DNA of 64,000 nt from CAZRRV01 sp964602735 (GTDB taxonomy: Bacteria; Bacillota; Clostridia; Oscillospirales; Acutalibacteraceae). A model generated the notes under the pieces. That model searched no databases, was not told the DNA's origin, and saw only the letters and a program-made list of their open reading frames with translations. Below, one piece after another: positions 47,085 through 60,907 of the stretch (the stretch's first letter is position 1; every line of letters starts with the position of its first letter). The DNA lies in the NCBI GenBank assembly GCA_964602735.1, contig CAZRRV010000003.1, positions 1 through 64,000 on the forward strand, read 5' to 3'. The translations under genes and the position numbers were made by a program.

Positions 47085-47930
47085 CTAAAGGTTTCGCGCA
47101 AACCGCAGCGGAGTTATGCCCTTGAACTTCTTAAACACTTTTATGAAATAGCTGAGATCGTTAAATCCGCACTCAAACGCGATTTCGGTAACGCTGCTTT
47201 CCCCTTTTTCGAGTTTTTCGCAGGCCGCGTTTACGCGGTACGAATTCAAGTACTCGACAGGGGTCATACCGACAAGCTCGTTGAACACACGGCAAAAATA
47301 CCCCGCATTCATGCCGCCCTGCTGCGCCAAATCCGCCAAAGTGAGTGGCTCGCCGTAATGCTCGGATATATAACGGATAACATATTTGACCTTGCGAAGA
47401 TTTTTAAGATAGGCGGGTGTTAATCCGCGGACGGTGGCGGAATATCCGTATTTAAGAATACAGCCCAAAAGTTTTATTAAATTCCCCGCGCAAAGGAAAC
47501 GGTAGCCGGCAGGTTTTTCTTTCAAAGCTCCGAACAGACTTCTTGCGGTATATGTTACCTCGCTGTTTTCGCCAAACACGATACACGACTGCCCCGCCGA
47601 ATCCGCGACGGATTGAAATTCGCGCATACAGGCTTTCGCGCCCGCAAGCAGCGTCTCCAGATCGAAAACGATACATTCAAACCCGCACCCGGCAGATACT
47701 CCGCCGTGCAACGATCCGCCGTTAATAAACACGGTGTCCCCTGTCTTCAACGCGTGGACTTTCCCGTCGATTGAAAGATCGATACCCCCGCCGTATATGT
47801 AAATAATTTCATATTCACCGTGCCAGTGATACGGCATACTGTAATACCCCGCGTGACGCTCGCTGTAATAACCTATGGGAAAATCGGCGGTGCCGTGTCT
47901 GCGGTTTTCCCTCATTTCGGTATATTTCAA
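47085..47930 (-). CDS. AraC-family transcriptional regulator
   Basis: A 281-residue regulator. The start is taken as a TTG at 47930, preceded by GGTGAT; an ATG five codons later lacks a ribosome site. The N-terminal cupin sensor (about 15-120) has YYSMPYHWHGEYEIIYI and GDTVFINGGSLHG. The C-terminal pair of helix-turn-helix motifs (about 185-281) shows LTLADLAQQGGMNAGYFCRVFNELVGMTPVEYLNSYRV and VTEIAFECGFNDLSYFIKVFKKFKGITPLRF. It is divergent from fucI, whose promoter has a good TATAAT near 48006-48011 but a poor -35, as expected for an activator-dependent promoter. Fucose or a derivative is the likely signal. Confidence 0.88.
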   Translation of the reverse strand: MKYTEMRENRRHGTADFPIGYYSERHAGYYSMPYHWHGEYEIIYIYGGGIDLSIDGKVHALKTGDTVFINGGSLHGGVSAGCGFECIVFDLETLLAGAKACMREFQSVADSAGQSCIVFGENSEVTYTARSLFGALKEKPAGYRFLCAGNLIKLLGCILKYGYSATVRGLTPAYLKNLRKVKYVIRYISEHYGEPLTLADLAQQGGMNAGYFCRVFNELVGMTPVEYLNSYRVNAACEKLEKGESSVTEIAFECGFNDLSYFIKVFKKFKGITPLRFARNL

Positions 47931-48050
47931 TACTATCACCGCCCGAAAAGTGAATATTTTACCTTTTTTATAAAATATATCACAGGAATACCGCAAAGTA
48001 AAGGAATATAATCATATTTGTAGCAAAAACCAAAAAAGGAGGAAGATAAA

Positions 48051-49853
48051 ATGGCAAAGAACCGTTATGCGGGAGAATACCCGGTGATCGGTATACGGCC
48101 GGTGATCGACGGGCGCAGGGGTAAATTCGATGTAAGAGGTTCGGTTGAGGAGCAAACGATGCGGATGGCGAACATCGCGGCGGATTTGTTCCGTGAAAAC
48201 ATCAGGTATTCTAACGGGGATCCGGTAAAAGTTGTTATAGCCGATACCTCAATTTCACGGGTGGCGGAGGCGGCCGCATGTGCGGAAAAATTCAAAACGG
48301 CGGGTGTCGCGATAACCCTTACGGTAACGCCGTGCTGGTGTTACGGCTCGGAAACCATGGATATGGATCCGCTTACGATAAAAGGCGTGTGGGGTTTTAA
48401 CGGAACCGAACGGCCCGGAGCGGTTTATCTCGCGTCGGTTCTGGCGACACATGCGCAAAAGGGTCTGCCGGCTTTCGGAATATACGGGCGTGATGTGCAA
48501 AGCGCCGACAGCACCGTGATCCCGGACGATGTGCGGGAAAAGCTTCTGCGTTTCGGCCGCGCGGCGGTTGCGGCGGCGACGATGCGGGGAAAATCCTACC
48601 TTCAAATCGGGTCGATATGCATGGGAATCGGCGGATCGGTAATAAGCCCGGAATTTATCGAGGAATATCTCGGAATGCGGGCAGAATCGGTAGACGAGGT
48701 TGAAATAATACGCCGGATAAGCGAGAATATTTACGATGAAGCGGAATATAAAAAAGCGCTGAAATGGTCAAAAGAAAATTGCGTTATCGGCTTCGACAAA
48801 AATCCCGATTCCATTCGCAAAACCGACGCGGAAAAAGAAAAAGATTTTGAGTTTTGCGTCAAAATGATGTGCATTATCAAAGACCTTATGAACGGCAACG
48901 AAAATCTGCCCGCCGGATGCGAAGAGGAACGGCTCGGACACAATGCGATCGCCGCGGGGTTTCAGGGGCAGCGCCAGTGGACCGATTTTTATCCGAACTG
49001 CGATTTCGGCGAATCGCTGCTCAACTCCTCGTTCGACTGGGAGGGCGCCCGCGAACCGTATATACTTGCGACGGAAAACGATGTACTGAACGCCTTCGGT
49101 ATGCTGTTTATGAAACTGCTTACTAACCGTCCGCAGATTTTCGCCGATGTCCGCACCTACTGGAGCGCCGACGCGGTGAAAAAAGCCGCCGGATACGAGC
49201 TTGAGGGCAAAGCCGAAAAGGCCGGCGGTTTTATACATCTTATCAATTCGGGCGCAGCGTGCGTCGACGCCTGCTGCAAAACGATCGACGAAAACGGCAG
49301 GCCGTGCATTAAAGAGTGGTACAATGTAACCGAACAGGATATGAAAGCCGTTATGGGGGCGGTTACATGGAACCCCGCGGATCTTGCCTACTTTCGCGGC
49401 GGAGGGTTTTCATCGCGTTTTGTTACCGAGGCCGAGGTGCCGTGCACTATGATCAGGCTTAATCTGGTGAAAGGGCTGGGACCTGTTATGCAGATAGCGG
49501 AAGGCTATACCGTCCGCCTGCCCGACGATGTTACCGACCTGCTTTGGAAACGCACCGATTACACCTGGCCGTGCACATGGTTTACCCCGGTTGTTACGGG
49601 GAAAGGCGCTTTCAAATCGGCTTACGATGTTATGAACAACTGGGGTGCGAACCACGGAGCAATAAGCTACGGGCATATAGGAGCCGACCTCATAACATTA
49701 TGTTCGATATTGCGCATACCCGTGGCAATGCACAACGTCCCGGAGGAGAAAATATTCCGCCCGGCGGCCTGGAACGCTTTCGGCATGGATAAAGAGGGGC
49801 AGGATTTTCGCGCCTGCGCCGCGTACGGTCCGATGTATAAAACGACCGTATAA
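48051..49853 (+). CDS. fucI: L-fucose isomerase
   Basis: A 600-residue enzyme that converts L-fucose to L-fuculose. It matches the Escherichia coli enzyme along its length as I recall it: [84 protein letters not shown] and ANWGANHG-like [18 protein letters not shown]. The metal ligands Glu, Asp and His lie in the [14 protein letters not shown] and NWGANHG regions. AAGGAGG precedes the ATG. It is followed 109 bases later by an alpha-L-fucosidase gene; a kinase and an aldolase for the next steps are not in the window. Confidence 0.96.
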   Translation: MAKNRYAGEYPVIGIRPVIDGRRGKFDVRGSVEEQTMRMANIAADLFRENIRYSNGDPVKVVIADTSISRVAEAAACAEKFKTAGVAITLTVTPCWCYGSETMDMDPLTIKGVWGFNGTERPGAVYLASVLATHAQKGLPAFGIYGRDVQSADSTVIPDDVREKLLRFGRAAVAAATMRGKSYLQIGSICMGIGGSVISPEFIEEYLGMRAESVDEVEIIRRISENIYDEAEYKKALKWSKENCVIGFDKNPDSIRKTDAEKEKDFEFCVKMMCIIKDLMNGNENLPAGCEEERLGHNAIAAGFQGQRQWTDFYPNCDFGESLLNSSFDWEGAREPYILATENDVLNAFGMLFMKLLTNRPQIFADVRTYWSADAVKKAAGYELEGKAEKAGGFIHLINSGAACVDACCKTIDENGRPCIKEWYNVTEQDMKAVMGAVTWNPADLAYFRGGGFSSRFVTEAEVPCTMIRLNLVKGLGPVMQIAEGYTVRLPDDVTDLLWKRTDYTWPCTWFTPVVTGKGAFKSAYDVMNNWGANHGAISYGHIGADLITLCSILRIPVAMHNVPEEKIFRPAAWNAFGMDKEGQDFRACAAYGPMYKTTV

Positions 49854-49962
49854 TCTTAAACACCGTTCCGCTTAGACGCATAAACCGGGTTAACGGGCAG
49901 ACAAATGCGTTTCGGGAAAGGCGGAATTTACAGACTGTAAACTTGAAAGAGGGAAGCATCTT

Positions 49963-51294
49963 ATGTCAAGCTATAAGAGAATGAAAACCGTCGGAGACAG
50001 CGACTGGTTTGTACGCGATCGCTTCGGAATGTTTATACATTTCGGGCTGTACGCTCTGCCGGCACGCCACGAATGGGTGAAAAACAGGGAAAGTATTGCC
50101 GAGGATAAATACGAAAAATATTTCGGGCATTTCAACCCCGATATGTTCGACGCGCGGGAATGGGCGAGAGCCGCGAAAGCGGCGGGAATGAAGTATGCCG
50201 TGCTTACCGTCAAGCACCATGAAGGTTTTTGCCTGTTCGACAGTAAATATACCGATTATAAGATAACGAATACGCCGTTCGGGCGCGATCTTGTCGCGGA
50301 ATATGTCAATGCATTTCGCGCCGAAGGGATTAAAGTCGGTTTTTACTACTCGCTGCTCGACTGGCACCACCCCGAATTTCCGATCGACATTCACCATCCG
50401 CGCCGGGACGATCCCGATGCCGAAGCGCTCGACCGCGGCCGGGATATGACAAAGTACGCCGAATATATGCGCAATCAGGTGCGTGAACTTCTTACAAATT
50501 ACGGTAAGATAGATATTATATGGTTCGACTTTTCCTATCCCCGCTTACCGGAAGGGCAATCGGCTGAAGGACGGATTAAACCGTGGATGCAATTCGGCGG
50601 CTGCAAGGCCGAAAAACAATGGGAATCGGAAAAAATGATTGCGATGATACGCGAACTGCAACCGGAAATTCTGATCAACAACCGACTGGGTATTCCGCAG
50701 GATTTTTGGACGCCGGAACAGACTTCTCCGAAAAGCTGGTTCCGCCACCCGGAAACAGGCGAGCCGGTAACATGGGAGCTTTGCTCGACTTTTTCGGGAT
50801 CATGGGGATATTACCGCGACGAGCAGACGTGGAAATCGCCCGAGCAGCTCATAAATCTGCTTGTCGACTGCGTGGCGAACGGCGGCAATATGATTATGAA
50901 TGTAGGGCCGACATCGCGGGGATACATCGACGGCCGCGCGATGAAAGGACTCGGTATATACGGCGAATGGCTCAAATATAACGGACGGTCGGTCTACGGA
51001 TGCACCAAAGCCGAGCCGGAATTTACGGCGCCGGCGGGAACGCAGCTTACGCAAAGCGAAGACGGTAAAAGGCTTTATCTGCATCTGCGCTGTTATCCGT
51101 TTAAGTATGTCGTTGTCCCGGACTTAACCGCGGATATGGTCGAATACGCGCAGTTTTTATCCGACGGGAGCGAAGTTTCGTACCGCGACACAACGGAAAA
51201 AGACGAGCAGCGGGGACTGTTGTTTAATCTCCCGGTAATTCCTCCCGAGGGGATTTGCCCGGTGGTTGAAATATTTTTGAAACAGGAAGCGTAG
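49963..51294 (+). CDS. Alpha-L-fucosidase (GH29)
   Basis: A 443-residue glycoside hydrolase of family GH29 that releases L-fucose from glycans. The barrel shows WFVRDRFGMFIHFGLYALPARHEW near the N-terminus, YAVLTVKHHEGFCLFDSKYTDY, and the nucleophile Asp in KIDIIWFDFSYP. The C-terminal beta-sandwich begins near residue 355. There is no signal peptide, so it should act on fucosylated oligosaccharides taken up by the cell. It is in one unit with fucI, which handles the released sugar, and is closed by the terminator at 51405-51443. Confidence 0.93.
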   Translation: MSSYKRMKTVGDSDWFVRDRFGMFIHFGLYALPARHEWVKNRESIAEDKYEKYFGHFNPDMFDAREWARAAKAAGMKYAVLTVKHHEGFCLFDSKYTDYKITNTPFGRDLVAEYVNAFRAEGIKVGFYYSLLDWHHPEFPIDIHHPRRDDPDAEALDRGRDMTKYAEYMRNQVRELLTNYGKIDIIWFDFSYPRLPEGQSAEGRIKPWMQFGGCKAEKQWESEKMIAMIRELQPEILINNRLGIPQDFWTPEQTSPKSWFRHPETGEPVTWELCSTFSGSWGYYRDEQTWKSPEQLINLLVDCVANGGNMIMNVGPTSRGYIDGRAMKGLGIYGEWLKYNGRSVYGCTKAEPEFTAPAGTQLTQSEDGKRLYLHLRCYPFKYVVVPDLTADMVEYAQFLSDGSEVSYRDTTEKDEQRGLLFNLPVIPPEGICPVVEIFLKQEA

Positions 51295-51404
51295 CGGGCT
51301 TTCGCACAGTCGCGGCGTTTTGCCGTAAAAAATGCCGCGAAGGTTTTCGCTCCGCGGCGCCGGCCGTCATCGCGCCCGCGCGAAGTCCACGGCGGCGCCG
51401 TAAA

Positions 51405-51443
51405 CGGACGGGCGAACGGGGAAACCCGTCCGCCCGCTTTTTT
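51405..51443 (+). terminator. Terminator of the fucI-fucosidase unit
   Basis: CGGACGGG (51405-51412) and CCCGTCCG (51425-51432) form a perfect 8-base stem with a 12-base loop, followed by CCCGC and six T. Confidence 0.75.
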
Positions 51444-51454
51444 CCGCAAAACGC

Positions 51455-55014
<3,560 letters not shown>

Positions 55015-58000
55015 TTACTTACTGGCAAATTCGCATCCCGCTTTTTTAAGCGCGGGGATATACCTTTTTTCGTACAATTCGTCTTTCGGGTGGGTACCGT
55101 CTTTGGTGTCGGCTCTGTGAAGCGTGCCGCCCAGTTCCGGGTCTTCAATATCTGCGAAATGCACATAGCTGCCGGAAGATTCGCACCATTCTTTCATGAT
55201 CCGATTGCATTCTCGGATATCATGCTGCTGAATCGAGTCGTCATCGCCGCGCGGACAGATTGAGGTATAGTAGAAATTGGTGTTCGGGAAAAGCTCCTTC
55301 AACTGAGCGAACAGCGCCTGAATTGCATTGGCCGCGCCCTGCGGGGTTTTACCGCCCGCAACATCGTTGCTGCCTAAATTTACGACTATGTTCTTCGGAG
55401 CGAAACCGCCGCTTATATACTGCCTGAATATGTATTTTACGAGCAGCGGCCATTCGGACCACGCCCTTGTGGAGCCTATGCCGGCGGTAAACACATCCTT
55501 ATCTTTCAACGATTCGGTTTCATAAAAGTTTTTCCAGAAATCCCGTACATCAAAGATAGAGTCGCCGATGAACATGGTTGTGTTTTCGGTGAATTTAACC
55601 ATTTGATCCGTGTTCCCTTTATAACCTTTGGAAAGGCGATCGGTATACGTGGGGCTTTCATTCCTTTTATTTTCGGAGAAGGAATTTACAAGTTCCTGAT
55701 CGTCAACCGCGTTGCCCAGAGTGTCGTCTCCGCCGCCGGGCTGAGCGCCGCCGCCGCTGTGTTCGGCGATGTAAGCGGAAACCGCGTCCGCGTCGGTGGT
55801 TATGCTGATGTCGCTGAACCGGGCGTCGGCCTTTTTATCGAAATAGACAGTAAGGCCGTACACAAGGTCGGTATTGCCGGTCGCGCCACTCACAACATCG
55901 CCGACGGGAAGCGAAAGGACAAATCTGCCGTCGAAAAAGCATCGGATATTCCCGTCGCCGTTCAGCGCTATCGTGAATGTTACCGGCTTGGCGCCGTCCG
56001 ATTTGGTAAGATAGTTGGTACTGCCGGCGGGGTTTTGTTTCCAGCCGGTGGAGGTTATGCGGTTTTTGCTAATATGTAAGGTACCTGTGGCCGAGGCGCT
56101 GTTTACGGCGAACCCGGCGCAGAGATCGTCCTGATAATCAACGCCGTCCTGAAAAGCGGTGGTGTATTCGATTCTCGCGGACACAAGCGCCCTGTTGCCG
56201 TGCGCGGTAAAGTACAGGTTCGAGAAATGCGGACCCTGCCCGCCGGGTATTTCCGCCTTGGCAATATTGTTTTGAATTTCGTCTAAATTCCACTCCCGAT
56301 CGGAGGATTTATACGATTTGCTGCCGACCGCGACTTCGGAGGCAAAATTACCGTTCTGCTGGAGAGGCACGGTTTTAGGCGTATGGTCGTTTATGAACGC
56401 GTCGATTGACTTGGCGTCGTTTTTAATGCTGTAATTGCTGAACGTCACCTCGCCGTTTTTATCGGCGTACATCGAGAGTCCTACCGCTACAATCGACTTC
56501 GCGTCGATGCCGTTCGAGATTGTTGACCAGGCGAATGTTCTTACCATTACGCCGTTAATGTAGACATTTACCACGCTTCCCTTTTTGGTTATGGCAAATG
56601 TGGCGGGCTTGGGATTGGACTTTGTTATAAGTTCTTCGGCGACAAGACCTCTTATCTGCGTCCACGGCGGATTGTAGGTTACGCCGCTCTTGTTCAACCA
56701 TATACTGCCCCTGTTTTTACCGTCGCTGAATGTGAAGCCGCCGAACATATCGGGCTGGTAATCGATTCCCTCGACAAATTCGGTAGTGTACTCGACGGTG
56801 ACCTCCGCCACGAAATCCGTCGCCCGGGTTTTGAAATACAGCGGAGCGTTTTTGCCGCCGCTCTCGAAAGAAGTCTTTACCTTGCCGCTGTTCTCGTCTG
56901 AGGTGTCCCATGCGGACCAGCTCGACGATACGGTGCCGCTCTGCGCGGAAACGGTGGTGGCAAAGTCGGATTCCTCAAGATTAAAGTCTTTCTTCGTGTT
57001 GCCGCTGACGGTAACATCGGCTTTAATGCCCTTGTAGCCGGTGGCGCTTACCGTTACTGTGTACCGGCCGTTCGGAATCGCGAGAGAATATTCGCCGTCG
57101 CCTCCGGCGCCGTATTCATAATATAGGGTACGGTCGGTCACTCCGGAGAATATAAGATTTGCCGGTATCGTCTCTTTCCCGCTCTTTATAGTGCCGGAAA
57201 CGGAAGTGCCGGAAACCTCGGAGAATGTAACCGAAATATTCTGGTTGGAGGTAACATTGCGAACGGTGTAGACGCCGTCATGCGAATTTGCGCGGGCGTC
57301 GCCGATTTTCTCGACGCCGTTTATTTTAATCGAAGACGTGCGGTACCCGCTTTCGCATTTAACGGTTAAATTGTATTCCTCTCCGCGGGAGACCGAAATT
57401 TTATCGGTGGATACGGTGCCGCTGCCCCCGTCGACGGAGGTTTGTATCCTGTAAACGCCTTTGTTGTTCAGGTAGGATTCGATCTGCGCGTCGGTAAGGG
57501 TTTTGCAGGAATAATCCTGATACTGGATATCGCAGCCGAGCGCCCAGAAGCCGGGGAAGACATCGGAGTCCATAAACTCGATACTCTCGGAATACATGAA
57601 CTTGCCGTCGACGAAATACCAGAACTCGGGGCCGCTCTTTATAACGGTAAGCTTGGTTCCCAGAGTTGTGGCGGCGTCGTTCACGCGAGAGACATCTTTT
57701 AACGGCAGGTACGTCTGGTTCCAGGCTCCCTTGTCGTTGTTGATTGTAACCAGAGTGTAGCTCTTGAAGTTTTTGGTGCCGGAGGGACCGTCGACAAGAT
57801 TATTCATCACACCGCCGGAACCTACATTGAGCATCACGCCATGATGAATGCCGTTCAAATTCATGAACCGTATTCCGGCTTTGGGCCCGGCGTCGCCCAG
57901 CGAACCGTAGGGAATAAGGGTTGCTTCGACCATGAAATTGTCGCCGAACTCGTTCTTGAAATAGATGTAATGATACTGATCCCCTTCCGAGGAGCGCACA

Positions 58001-58962
58001 ATGCCGGATTTTTCTTTTGAAATATCCCAGTTCGGGGTTTTGGGCTGACCGTATTTGGCATCGCCGAGTACCGCGCCGGGGCGATCGGGCTTTGTATAGC
58101 CGTTTTTATCGAAAACGCAGTAATCCACAATCTGGGTTTCCGTTGCCTGCACGAAGCTGATATTGGTTTGGGTATCTTCGCCGGGGAGATGGACAAACGC
58201 GACCGGGCGGATATACACGACATCGGGAGCGGTTTTGGGATTGACCTGCAGCGCCTGCCACGGAACGAACATTTCGAGGGTGACGGATTCGGTTTCCCCG
58301 CTGTTCGGCTCGCCCTCTATCCTGGTTTTACGGTCGATGCTCGACCAGCGGCTGTTTACGTCACCGTTGTTCAAAACCTCGAAAAGCTGGGTGAATATTT
58401 TATCGTTTATTACCTTGTCGCCTTTGTCGAAAGCGGCGAACCGAAACGACCACGATGTGTTGGCGGCGGTTGAACGCTCGTTATCGCTTACGATATTCGT
58501 ATCGTAAAGGGTGGATCCGACATAAACGCCGTATTTCGTGAGGAACGCGGTAATATCGAAGCTCGGAGTGAGGCCGGAGCCGTCGTTCGACGGCAGGGTG
58601 GCGTGATAATACGCCTTGCCTTTCCACTGTTTTTCGTTCAGCACGCCGTCGATTTTCATCGACGGGTCGCCCGGGTACTGCGCCCAGTTCTCGTACCTGC
58701 CGAAGAATTTGTTAAGCGAGTCTCCGATTCTGCCGAAGAAGCCCTCCGCGCCGGTGGCGCCGTCGTGCGTAAATGAGCCGCCCTCCTCGGTTTCGGTTAT
58801 ATAATCGGTTGTGTGGACAAAAATCGGAATGAGTATCGCCGCCAGAACCATGGCGACCGTGAGCACGAGGCTCGTGACAATCACGGCTATCTGTTTTTTG
58901 TTCTTCGGGTTGCGTTCTTCTTCGCCGTTCAAATTTGTGTTGCCGTTTACAGTGTTTTCCAC
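55015..58962 (-). CDS. Membrane-anchored multidomain SGNH protein
   Basis: A 1315-residue surface protein with a GTG start behind GGGAGG. A charged N-terminus and one membrane helix (about 25-48, AVIVTSLVLTVAMVLAAILIPIF) anchor it. Next come a CBM9/DOMON-like domain (65-290), a laminin-G-like domain (300-490), a short GSGTV...NITV bacterial repeat (505-580), a carboxypeptidase-regulatory-like sandwich (585-660), two related laminin-G-like domains (about 670-870 and 890-1085; both contain YTT-F-GVDY-D), and a C-terminal SGNH hydrolase (1125-1315) with MFIGDSIFDVRDF, NLGSNDVAGG and DGTHP. It probably binds glycan and removes ester groups at the surface. It is the last gene of the uptake operon, 1 base after the GH43-like gene. 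Confidence 0.8.
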   Translation of the reverse strand: MENTVNGNTNLNGEEERNPKNKKQIAVIVTSLVLTVAMVLAAILIPIFVHTTDYITETEEGGSFTHDGATGAEGFFGRIGDSLNKFFGRYENWAQYPGDPSMKIDGVLNEKQWKGKAYYHATLPSNDGSGLTPSFDITAFLTKYGVYVGSTLYDTNIVSDNERSTAANTSWSFRFAAFDKGDKVINDKIFTQLFEVLNNGDVNSRWSSIDRKTRIEGEPNSGETESVTLEMFVPWQALQVNPKTAPDVVYIRPVAFVHLPGEDTQTNISFVQATETQIVDYCVFDKNGYTKPDRPGAVLGDAKYGQPKTPNWDISKEKSGIVRSSEGDQYHYIYFKNEFGDNFMVEATLIPYGSLGDAGPKAGIRFMNLNGIHHGVMLNVGSGGVMNNLVDGPSGTKNFKSYTLVTINNDKGAWNQTYLPLKDVSRVNDAATTLGTKLTVIKSGPEFWYFVDGKFMYSESIEFMDSDVFPGFWALGCDIQYQDYSCKTLTDAQIESYLNNKGVYRIQTSVDGGSGTVSTDKISVSRGEEYNLTVKCESGYRTSSIKINGVEKIGDARANSHDGVYTVRNVTSNQNISVTFSEVSGTSVSGTIKSGKETIPANLIFSGVTDRTLYYEYGAGGDGEYSLAIPNGRYTVTVSATGYKGIKADVTVSGNTKKDFNLEESDFATTVSAQSGTVSSSWSAWDTSDENSGKVKTSFESGGKNAPLYFKTRATDFVAEVTVEYTTEFVEGIDYQPDMFGGFTFSDGKNRGSIWLNKSGVTYNPPWTQIRGLVAEELITKSNPKPATFAITKKGSVVNVYINGVMVRTFAWSTISNGIDAKSIVAVGLSMYADKNGEVTFSNYSIKNDAKSIDAFINDHTPKTVPLQQNGNFASEVAVGSKSYKSSDREWNLDEIQNNIAKAEIPGGQGPHFSNLYFTAHGNRALVSARIEYTTAFQDGVDYQDDLCAGFAVNSASATGTLHISKNRITSTGWKQNPAGSTNYLTKSDGAKPVTFTIALNGDGNIRCFFDGRFVLSLPVGDVVSGATGNTDLVYGLTVYFDKKADARFSDISITTDADAVSAYIAEHSGGGAQPGGGDDTLGNAVDDQELVNSFSENKRNESPTYTDRLSKGYKGNTDQMVKFTENTTMFIGDSIFDVRDFWKNFYETESLKDKDVFTAGIGSTRAWSEWPLLVKYIFRQYISGGFAPKNIVVNLGSNDVAGGKTPQGAANAIQALFAQLKELFPNTNFYYTSICPRGDDDSIQQHDIRECNRIMKEWCESSGSYVHFADIEDPELGGTLHRADTKDGTHPKDELYEKRYIPALKKAGCEFASK

Positions 58963-58963
58963 A

Positions 58964-60889
58964 TTACTTACCTCCCAGCACCACTATTTCGGAAAGATCG
59001 AGCCCGTTATTCTCCTCCCCCATACGGGTGAAGGGGATCACCCTGTCTTCCGATTTGATAACGAATGTTATCTCGGTTACTTTGATGGGGCTGAACTCGG
59101 CAACCGCCGGCCCCAGCTGTACATATTCCTCGCTGTCGGCGTCGTAAAGAACATTCGGATAGCTCAGGTTCTCGATAAGCGCGTAGTCGTATTCTTTGTC
59201 GGCCCACGAAGGTTTTTCGGCAAGCTTGAAACGCGTCTCCGCTATCTTCGAGAAAGCCGTGTCGATATTTATCGAATTGTAAACCATAACGGCGCGCACG
59301 CTTACCGGCTTGTTCCAGGTGAGTTTTATTTCAACGGTTTTATCCTCGGTACCGTTCGGAACCGACATTATGCGGTTGGCGGTGAGGGTGTAATACGGGA
59401 GGATATTGTCGTTTAGATATTCCGCGCCGGTACCCGTGCTTATTTTTATATCCGCCGTTCGGGCAAGGTTGGCGCAGCCGCTCACGGCCTCGGGCAGCCA
59501 GGTTAAATTGTAGCTCGGCCCGTTGGAGGTGAGGATCTCAAGACCGTCGTCGTTCGTTACCCAGTTCACACGGTCGACGCAGACGGAACGGCCGGTGGAA
59601 CTTCCGTCGTTTTTGCTGTTGTGGCGGTGATAGCAGATAAAGTATTCGTCGCCGACTTTAACGAAGGAATGGTGCGCGGTTCCTACCATATTACCGAAAA
59701 TCGAACCGTCTAACACCGGGTTGCCCTCCTCGGCGGAAAGCTTGCGGAAACCCGAAAGCGGGTTGTCGCTTACCGCCTGGTGGACGGAATAACTCGGACT
59801 GCTGTACCCGTTCGCGGCGTAAGTCATATAATACTTGCCGTTGTGCTTTATCATGTAGCCGCCCTCGTTTATACCCTCCTGGAACCAGTACATATCGCCC
59901 TTTTCAATATCAATCGGGTTGATATGGCCGGGCTTATTGCTGCAGGTGTAAACATCGGGCATTGTGATGGCGCTTACAGTTGAATAATCGATATACGCCA
60001 TGCTCTTCATTTTGCCGCCGAAAATACCGAGTATACCGCCGGCGTGGGTGCCGGATTCTTTCTTGAAGTAAAGGTAGAAGTCGCCGTTATCGTCGAAAAA
60101 CGCGTCGACATCGATAACGCCCCAGTCGGAATACGTAGTGTTGCAGCCGACCTGGAAATTGATGGTGGGGACGCGCTTGCCGGTGGCGGGGTCGATATCG
60201 TAGAGGATATCGAACGGCCCTACGGGTGTATCCGACACCGCGACAGAAATGTACATACGATCGAGACCGTTACCGCTCTGGCACAGGGAGTCGACCCCGT
60301 AATCGGCGGCAACATCGCAGTTCCAGTACATATAATATTTCCCGTCGTGGGGGCTGCGTATGCACTCGGGCGCCTGATGTGTGCGATCCTGCCAGTCTTC
60401 AAGGTCAACCTCTACGGTAAACCCGCCGGGCAGAACGCCGCATTTTTCCCAGTTGTACATATCGGTGGAGCGGTAAACGGCGTTGGTATAGTCTTTCACG
60501 CCGAGATTGTTGAAATACTCGTCGGTCATCGTGGCGCCGTAGGAGCGTCTGCCGTCGCCGGTAGGATACATATAGAAGTACCCGCCGTACTTGGGATCCT
60601 CCTCTTTCGACACATAGATGATGCAGGGGTCCCACGACTCCTGGTCGCTGTAGCCGTTCTTGCCGAACAGGGTTGTATCGTACTCCTTGCCCTCTTCGTC
60701 CATGCCGGTGGCGTACTCCATTTTAACGGCTGTCGGCTGCTCTACCGGCTGTTGTTCCTCGGCAGGCTGCTCCTGCTCCTCAATAACCGTGGTTTTCACG
60801 GTCGTGCGGTACTTGGTGCAACCCGCCGCGGAGAGGACAAACACCGCCGCAAGCATAAAGGCCGCAAGACAACGAACCTTTTTAATCAT
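58964..60889 (-). CDS. GH43-like lipoprotein
   Basis: A 641-residue secreted lipoprotein. The ATG at 60889 follows GAGGAGG by about 6 bases; the signal peptide ends in the lipobox SAAGC. A Glu/Gln/Pro-rich linker (about 28-55) leads to a five-bladed propeller typical of GH43: the base Asp in YSDQESWDPCIIYVS, then GKYYMYWNCD, DVDAFFDDNGDFYLYFK and KHNGKYYMTYAANGY, with HHSFVKVGDEYFICYHRH near the end. Residues 490-641 look like a C-terminal carbohydrate-binding sandwich. It would trim arabinan- or xylan-type chains at the cell surface for the transporter encoded upstream. Specificity is not clear. Confidence 0.85.
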   Translation of the reverse strand: MIKKVRCLAAFMLAAVFVLSAAGCTKYRTTVKTTVIEEQEQPAEEQQPVEQPTAVKMEYATGMDEEGKEYDTTLFGKNGYSDQESWDPCIIYVSKEEDPKYGGYFYMYPTGDGRRSYGATMTDEYFNNLGVKDYTNAVYRSTDMYNWEKCGVLPGGFTVEVDLEDWQDRTHQAPECIRSPHDGKYYMYWNCDVAADYGVDSLCQSGNGLDRMYISVAVSDTPVGPFDILYDIDPATGKRVPTINFQVGCNTTYSDWGVIDVDAFFDDNGDFYLYFKKESGTHAGGILGIFGGKMKSMAYIDYSTVSAITMPDVYTCSNKPGHINPIDIEKGDMYWFQEGINEGGYMIKHNGKYYMTYAANGYSSPSYSVHQAVSDNPLSGFRKLSAEEGNPVLDGSIFGNMVGTAHHSFVKVGDEYFICYHRHNSKNDGSSTGRSVCVDRVNWVTNDDGLEILTSNGPSYNLTWLPEAVSGCANLARTADIKISTGTGAEYLNDNILPYYTLTANRIMSVPNGTEDKTVEIKLTWNKPVSVRAVMVYNSINIDTAFSKIAETRFKLAEKPSWADKEYDYALIENLSYPNVLYDADSEEYVQLGPAVAEFSPIKVTEITFVIKSEDRVIPFTRMGEENNGLDLSEIVVLGGK

Positions 60890-60907
60890 ATTCACCCTCC
60901 TCTGAGG

